This document shows positions 23,619-32,600 of a stretch of 64,000 nucleotides of DNA, one piece after another. Under the pieces are notes generated by a model. That model had not been told where the DNA came from and made no database searches. It saw only the letters and a list, made by a program, of their open reading frames with translations. Both the position numbers and the translations under genes were made by a program. Position 1 is the stretch's first letter, and the number at the start of each line of letters is the position of its first letter. This DNA comes from Ciona savignyi (lineage: Eukaryota > Chordata > Ascidiacea > Phlebobranchia > Cionidae), in assembly GCA_000149265.1 (NCBI GenBank), contig CH002712.1, forward strand, positions 257,429-321,428. The letters run 5' to 3'.

Positions 23619-26600
23619 CTTCAATTTAAGGTGCTAGGAACCGCGGGGCCCAATTAGAAATGTGATGGCGGGGCCCCTACTCTTCATAGCAAAATTTATG
23701 GGTGTTTATATATCATAAAATACATACCAGTACATACAAACTACAAAAATAGACATTTAATACTTGCAATAAAACAAATTAAAGGTAATGTGAATGCTTA
23801 TTTACGATATATTGTTTTACTTCCAAACATATATATATGTAAGTGAAATAATATTCATATATATAACATATATTGTGTAGCAACCATATTCATTATGACG
23901 TAACAGGCAGACACAGAAATATAAATTTGACTTAGTCACGATGCATAACAAATTGATATTATGAGAAAGAATATTATTTCACTTTTTTATTTTACGTTTC
24001 AGTAGTATTTTAAACCTCGTAATACAGAAAGACCCCCGCTAGCGCGGGGCCCCTTCAAGGTGCGGGGCCCAATTTGATCTAATCGGTCAAATCGGCCTAA
24101 AACCGGCCCTGGCACGAAGCGTCTGAATATTTGACAAAAGGATTACCATCTGGCCGAACTTACAAACAAAGATTTTATTTAAAAATTTCATGTAATAAGT
24201 CACACTGCAATATTAATATAAAAAAATCACACAACACTATATTATAAACCAATGTTATTACTAAAAGACTAAAAAACAAAAAAAAACATAAGGTAATAAT
24301 GTTTAAAATTTATACAAACTTAAAACTCTTATATAAAAATTTTCAAAGTATAGAAGCCAACATAATTTTCAGGGTATGCGTTCATAAGAGTTTAAAGATT
24401 CAAAATATGTTGAAGGGTTCAAAAAGAAAGTAACAACATTTCGTAGCATTGTGGGGAAGGTTGGTCTTGCAACTCTGTGGTTTAAAATATTGAATTTTAA
24501 TATTAAATAGGTTCTGGGTTCGATCTTTACCCAAACCACTTTTTGTGTTTGGCCGGTTAGTCTGGCGGTTAAGTGTGTCTGTCGCCTTTCAATCGAAAGG
24601 TTGCTTACACAACACACTGCATAGCTCCGGTAACCCGACGATGGGCGCAAGGTGATCTGACGATTGCCTGTGTGTTAACCTCCTTGGTTTTTCCATTCAC
24701 GGGGATAAACATGAATATCCTATCCTATTTTGTGCAGTTGTGTCCTTGGTAAAGGTACAAAATAGGCGTTGCCAATAGAGACAATATCTAACATATCTCA
24801 AATGTGGGCATAAGGTATTCGTTGGTAATGCCCAGTCGATTAGCTTGGTGAGTTAGTGTTAACTGAACGGTTAACTTTTCAAAAATGGACACTAGCTATG
24901 CGGTTGTCTCACTGGGTAATGCACTGAGGGACATATTAAAGCAACAATGTAAGCTTAGCAGTAAATTAATAGGTTACTAATACTAAGGGAATGTCTTCAT
25001 CATACACAACACACACATGCAATTTAGTAGATAAAACCATGGATAATCCTTCAATATGATGTTCACATCTGTTCATCCATCCAATACAAAAAAGTAACCT
25101 ATCCTATTACTGCATAGAATAGTGGCCAAAATGTAGACTTTAACCTTGGGATAGGATATTCATGTTTATTGTTTATCCTTGTTAATGGTAAAACCAAGGG
25201 GGTTAACACACGGATATTGAACAGATCACCTTGCGCCCATCGTCGGGTTCCCCGGGGAGCGCCATGCAGTGTATTGTATATGATAGACATGTTCCTTCAA
25301 TTTTGTAGAACCCATTAATCCGCTGGGTTCAGGCAATGTTTACTAATTTGCCCAAGGACACAACCGACTAGCTAGCAACAAGTTTCAAACCTGCAACCCT
25401 TCGGCGAACCTTGTTTACTTACCTTTGATGATACGTGGTTTTCCCCATTGAGATGTTGTACAGTTGAGCATAGATAAGGGAGCATTCCCATATGAATGCT
25501 AGTATGTAGAGAACCATCAGGTCAAACAGTCTTCCCTCATTTAGAAACATGTCTTTCACAAACCAGTCCAAACTGCTTGGGTATGCGGTGATCATAAACA
25601 TGTAGATGTACTCAAAGAACAATATCTGAAATTAGAGAAGTATATTAACAAAACTATTCTAGAATGATGCCCCGATCATATTAATTATAACGCACATCAA
25701 CCTTGATAAGCACATCACCTTTGCATCTGTGGCACAACCATACACATTTCCATGTGAAATAGATGGACAGGTGGTGTGCTTAATAAGGTTGATTTGTGTG
25801 CAAATGTGTATGGTAGGTACTTTGAAAATGTGGCACGGATGAAAAAGTGGTGTTCCTATTAAGGTTGATTAAATTCTTAAGTACCGAACCAAACTGGCCT
25901 TACTGTAATCTTAATACTACTGTGGCCATGAATTGAACAGAAGATAAAAAACAAACCGACAGCACCAACATAACATTGGGATTCCAAAGCGACCAGTTCC
26001 AAAACTGGAATCTTTCGGTTAAAAGGCTTCGCATTAAACCTCCAGACTAACCGGTCGGGCAAAATAAAAACAAACCAACCGATAAACCGACCTGCATCAG
26101 CATGATATTGAGGATAAACACAACAAACAACCGACGATTGCTCATCGTAACACACTTCATGAGGAACACACAGTGGTGGTCGAGACCAACAACCGATTTC
26201 TCACACAATCTGCAGTACTTGCTCTCTTCGCTACTTACTACCTGTGGATAAGATTTGTAATCACCCTGATGGCTAATCAAGTGGACATAATAATATTATC
26301 CATAGCTAAATGGATGTGGATTAAAATCTGACAAGAGCTGGACAGTTGTATTCTTGGTCAGGCACTGCATTTGCCCAGTGGATTATTGAGTAAAATAACG
26401 ATTGCGGCAATAAATCTGTTTTTATACATAAAAGTAAAACTAAGAGAGAAGAAAAAACGGCTAGCTTAAATGAAGATTATATCATTACAGTTAGTGCACA
26501 CAGAAACAGGAAAAATGCACGAGTTATCCGATATAAATATTGAAAAAAACTCTAAACACCTAATAGCACTTACAGCCCATTAATAACCAAGTATAAATAC

Positions 26601-29600
26601 TTAAAAAAGATTTCCACAATAGAAATTCTTCAACAAACCTCAGTTATAGGGCAGAAGTACAAATTCTTGCAGCGTCCCAACGCAATGTCAAGTACAGTGT
26701 ATTGTTCCTCATTAATTCTCTCTTGTTGATGGGGGTTCCCCATGGTCAAGTGGAACAGAGAGTAGAGGCAAGTTGTGGAGATGAAAGTAACAATGAAGAA
26801 TATGGGGTAGCACGGCCAGAAATGTGGGTTTAATTAAGGAACGCAATCAATCATGCACTAAGTACATTACAATAGTTTGAGTCCATGGTGACACACCTAG
26901 GTCAGGAATGTAGGATTTGAAGGTCCACATGCTAAAAAGTTTTTTTTTCTTTTTTTACACAAAAGTAAGTTGATATTGGCTTCACGTTATCGTACAAATA
27001 TTAAATTTATTTTATACTGCGAATAGGCAGAGCTGATATACAATCAAACCCATGTAACTATCATAATTAAATGTTAAAAAAAATATAATTTGGTATGAAA
27101 ATAGCCTCTTTTTTATTAAGCAATAAACTAAGAATCTTAACCTTAATAATGTATGTATTACATATCAGCTGTATAAAAAAAAGACAATAAGCTATTTTAA
27201 TAAAAGAAAGAAAACAACCAAAAAAATGTGTCACTTTTTCAAAAATGGTCAAATAACTATTATTTGATATTTCATTAAATAAATGGATATAGCTTTCCTA
27301 TGATCATTTTGTATTGTAATTTCCATCTGAATTTTATGTATTTCCCTTTATACTGTATCTTATCTTAAATTTAATTATATTTGGAAGGATATAATCAATG
27401 ACCATTAGGTATGCAACAATACAGTGAATTATCCCTCCTGCAAATGATCCAAGAAATATTGGGTTTTGCCATTTTGAGATGTGTTTGATTCTGGGCGATT
27501 GCCTGTGAAAAGCAATAGTTGTATCATGGTTGAGTTCCAAACTTTGGCCGTTACTAAAAGGAGGGAAAGAGGAAAATAGGAAAACTGCTCACTAAAATTA
27601 CAAAAACTAATTTAAACCCTGCCCTAAACTAAAACACTAACCCCAAAACTACCCCAAACTCCAAACCCATGTTTAAAACCAACTCTTAATGCTCTAATCT
27701 TAATTTCAGTGTGCAGTTTCCCTCCTTTCCTCCTTTTAGTTTTTCCCAAAACTTTTGATCGAGAAAACAAAGAAATTTAAAACTGAAATCCTCTTAACCT
27801 ATTGTATGGTGAGTGAAAACTTGGTTGGGTATAGATTACACAAAGAGAACAATAAACTTGGTTGTATAGAATTCTATTTAAATAAAAAAAGATGCCTAGT
27901 TAAGTAGGCAAAATTATCTGTATTTAAAAAAGCTAAGTAACCCAGTATATTGTTCTGTTTGTTAATTAAGAGTTTTTAGTTCATTTTCACTTCTTGATTG
28001 CAATAATAAAAATAACAAAAAAAAAATTTTTAAAGTGGAAAAAATGACAAAATTGCTTGTCTGTTGTGTCCTTGGGCAAGGCACTTAAAGAACATTGCCT
28101 AAACCAGAGGGGTGCAACATACGGCCCGCGGGCCACAGCACGGCCCGCGGTACCTATTTATGTGGCCCGCTGCAGACTTCATACTTTGTAGCCTAATAGT
28201 TTAAAAACTTTTTCTGAATTGTAACGGCATTATTGGTATTTTTAAAGACAGTAAAAGACTACTTCACACTCCGATTAAATTATGTTAACATTACTGTGAC
28301 GAACTCCCATTGTTACAGAATAATGTGCATTGTTGGAAAATTGCCGTGTTCCGGCAGTGGTGCAGTATTACGTGATCTTACTTTATGGGTGCGTGTTATT
28401 ATACAAAAAAGCGAATGTCTACCAAGTTAGTTACAAAACTGAGCTTAAAGATAGCTGAAGCAATTACCGAAAAAGGAAAGCCGTCATAAAAAAATATGAG
28501 TTGTTTGATGGTCTGGCCCCCGGTATCTCTATACTTGTACTTTATGGCCCATTGCGGTAAACAGTTGCACGCCCCTGGCCTAAACCCATTGAACTATTGG
28601 AATGTGTAAGGCTGTAATCAGACAATTGTTCTTGTGATAACACTTCTTGCTTGATAAAATAAATATCCGATATTCACGAAAAGGTTTTTCTCTAGTAGCA
28701 CTCCTATCATCTTGCTTCAGCAGTAAAGTTGCTAATTATCCATAACCAGTAAGGATGGAATATTCATGTTTACCCCTGTGAATGGGATAGATATGTTTCT
28801 TCAAATTAGCAAAACCCATTTATATGCAGGGTTTAGGCAATGTCTGTGAAGTGCCATGCCCAAGGACACAACCGACTAGCTAGCGACCACTTTCGCACCT
28901 GCAACCTTTCGATTGAAAGGTGACGCACTAAACCGCCAGACCAACCGGCCGGAGGAGTTGTCTAAGCATCCACAGGCTTACCTTGATACAAACATAACAA
29001 GAAGCCCAAACATGAAAACTGCAAAGAACCCCGCGTAACCAACCATAAGAGAGGATACCACAAACACCAAACTGCTCCAAGTAACAGGAAGAAGAAACAA
29101 CGTCCACCAAGTCCCTGCAAGAGGTTCAGATGGAAGTTTATTTTGTTGTTTCCACAATGAAAACACGAAGCAGAATCTATGATAAAAAATTTGGAAACGG
29201 GAAAAATGGAAAAACGACAGTCGTTAGAACATGCTAAAAAACTAAATTATCAATATAATGAGACGTGGACGTTAAACCCACATAAAAAATAAAAATAATT
29301 GTTTATAAAAAATTACACCAAGCATCAAAGAAAATTGTGCGGTAAAATTTATGGACGAAAATAAATAAATTGGAAAGTTGTAATAGCAGTTCATATTTTT
29401 GAATGTTAGGAATTTCACCATAAAAAGGTTTAGGGTGGGTGTGGCACATCTAGTCCATGCTAGCTACTATATCTGAACTTTTAACCAAACTAAAAGGTCT
29501 AAATTTGGACAAACAAGAATATATCACCAACACCAAACTACACAACCTGTCATACATTTGACAACAAAAATACATACCAAATCAACTTTGGTAAATAGGC

Positions 29601-32600
29601 TAACATCATACACAATAAATTAAAATATTGGAAATTCTGTCAAGACAGCTACCATTCGGACACCCATGTCAAAGCATTTGATGAAGAAAATACAAAATAA
29701 AAAATAAAACAATTGAAAGCAACATGTGTCCTGTTATTAAAAGGGACCCATAACTATTGATTTAAAAACTAAAAGAATTAAAAAGAAAAAAAAGAGAAAT
29801 TAAATTAAAAATTATGTTTTGAAATTATTTGAAATTAAAATTTGAAATTTTGTTTAAATTCTCAATTAATTATCATCTTGCCAGGCTTACCACACTTGAT
29901 AATTATTATCAGTAAGATTATGATGTTTAATACAAAAATTGTAGTTTATCTAACATGGCCGGCAAATAGAAACTGCGCTGACCGCTGTAAAGTGATTTGA
30001 AAAGTGCAAGAACTAAATTCAGTGCTTTTTAACACCTTTTGTTTTCACACCCATTGGGGCATTTTACAACCAAACAGGATCCAATTTATTATCTGTAACA
30101 TAAGGGTAACTTTTATTACCCAGTTTTAAATAATGGCAAATAAAGCAAACCATGTCTTAGGAAAGACGGCAAAAANNNNNNNNNNNNNNNNNNNNNNNNN
30201 NNNNNNNNNNNNNNNNNNNNNNNNNNNNNNNNNNNNNNNNNNNNNNNNNNNNNNNNNNNNNNNNNNNNNNNNNNNTTGTGTTTGGATGCTAGGATTCCCA
30301 CCCACTTACATTGACCGAACCCTGTTTATTCCTGGGGTTGTAGAAACCTGCTTGGATAAAAAGAAACCTTAAAGATGGATTTAAATTGAAGAATAAAGTC
30401 AGTTTAGACCAGGGGGTGGGAAACTTCTCTAGTCGGCGGGTCAGATATGGGAAAATGAAGTCCTTGGTGGTCCGGATTATTACATAATTAGTATTCAATA
30501 TCTTAATTAGGGGATATGATTGGATACAGTCTGCCTGTAAAAATCCCTTCACGGGCCGAAACCGGTCCGTATATTGCCCATGCCTGGTTTAGACCATAAT
30601 ACAACCGATATTAAGTTTTCAATAATTATATTCTTTTCCTGTCATTTTTATTACTACTGTTCATAGCAACCATGTTTATTCTCTGGGCATATATGGAATA
30701 AATACAATTAATTACCACAAACTCAAACTTACAAACTGGTCCTTTAGGAAATGACAGTGGATCTAGCTTGGAGTAATATTCCAATGTTGATATCACGGAG
30801 GATTGCCTGTATGGGGTGTGTGGTTAGAAGATGTGGTAAACAAACTACTGTGATGTATGGTGGCCTTCTACATACAACAAATAATAACAAAATTGTCCTT
30901 TTTCTGTAAAAGTCTCTGTTAAAAAAGCCTGTTTAAAAAATTTAAAGCTTATGGAAAAACAAATAAAAGCCTGCAATAAAACAATAAAATCACAACCTCT
31001 CATATCCCCCAATTACCACCAGAATCAGTCATACTTTACCCAACAAACCCCAAGTATTCCCACCATCCCCCACCTGTCTGTTAACTCCCGTTTAGCAACA
31101 TCTACAGGGGAATTCCCTTCCCCATCTTTGGACCTCAGCGCACCGCATCCGGCCGCTTGCATCACCTTCCACATGAGGTCAGTGTTGCCCACCTTAGCTG
31201 CAATATGCAGGGGGGTGATTCCTTGGTGGTTCCCCTTGTGTGGGTTGCATCGCTGTTAATATAATCGAAAGTTACGTGGCATGTGGTGATTTGTGGCTTA
31301 AATTAGGGTCGCTTAGGCCATGGTGGCATTAGTTTAGTTTAGTTCATTTATTTCTCCTTTGTTAAATTAAACACAAATGCAACAGTTATTTTAAGTTAAG
31401 AAGACAGTATAAAATGGCAAAACTAGAGTATTTAAAACACTACAGTGAATAGACACATTACAAAGGAGAAAAACAAAAGGAGAAAAACAAAAGGAGAAAA
31501 ACCAAAGGAGAAAAACAAAAATAAGAAAAATAAAAATAAATTACAACAGAACAATTTAAATCAAAATTAATTAAATTTGATGACCCAGTACTGAGAGGGT
31601 AGCCGACTTTGGGATTTAAGTGGAAAAAGAAAAAAAACTAAAATAAAATTCCACCAGGCATATATTGAACTATTACCTGCATGATATTAACACTTAGGCC
31701 ATACTTATATATATTCAACTTCCATGATAATGAAATTCGTTTTTCTTACATTTATTCCACTGTCAAATGTTCTAGACTGTTTTTTGGGCTATGTGTTAAA
31801 CTATTGTAATAAATATTGCACAAATATCATGTTAACTTTGCTACACACAAAACAAATCTTTTGAACTGCTTTCTGCCTAATAACTTTCACAGTAAGATTT
31901 AGGTGCAATGCGATATAAATAAAAAATATATACACAAATCTAAAATAACTTTTCTGCAAATAGAAAGCAAATTTAAATCTCATTACTATGCCTGTAAGGA
32001 CCAAGGTGGCATAGTAGTGAGATATAAATGTTTCACAATTTAAAAAAAATCATAAAAATTACCGATTTTCTCAGCAAGTAATCAACCATTGCTGTGTGTT
32101 GATGTGCACAGCTGATATGCAGAGGGGAATCCCCATTATTATCCGTGCTTCCATATGATAATCCAGTTTGTGTGGAGATATAGTGCATTGATGTGCTGTG
32201 GGTGGGGGTGAATGGATTATTGTTGTTTATGGAATTTTAGGAATATGCAAGTGAGTGTTACCACACGGGCAAGTGTCAGGTTAAGGGAAAAATATTACAC
32301 AAGCAATTGCAGTGTGTTGTGTATGATTAAGTCAGGTACCCTGTTCACTTAAAACCATTAATCTACTGGGTTAAGGCAACGTCTGTAATGTGTCCTGCCC
32401 ACCTTTTACAGGATAAACATAAATATCTTATCATGGGAAATCCACTAAATAAATGGGGAATCCAGTAAATAAAACTTCCACAATGATAATATCACTTACA
32501 CTGATCCTCCCATAGCTACAAAATGCATGCAATTACGTCCCATCTTATCAACTGCTGTCCAATCTGCAGAGGCCGCGATCAACTTGTGGATTATCCTTGC

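Noticed and set aside
24369-24650. A 93-codon minus-strand open frame
   Set aside because: It runs across a SINE family 1 copy. The same kind of frame appears in several other SINE copies in the window.
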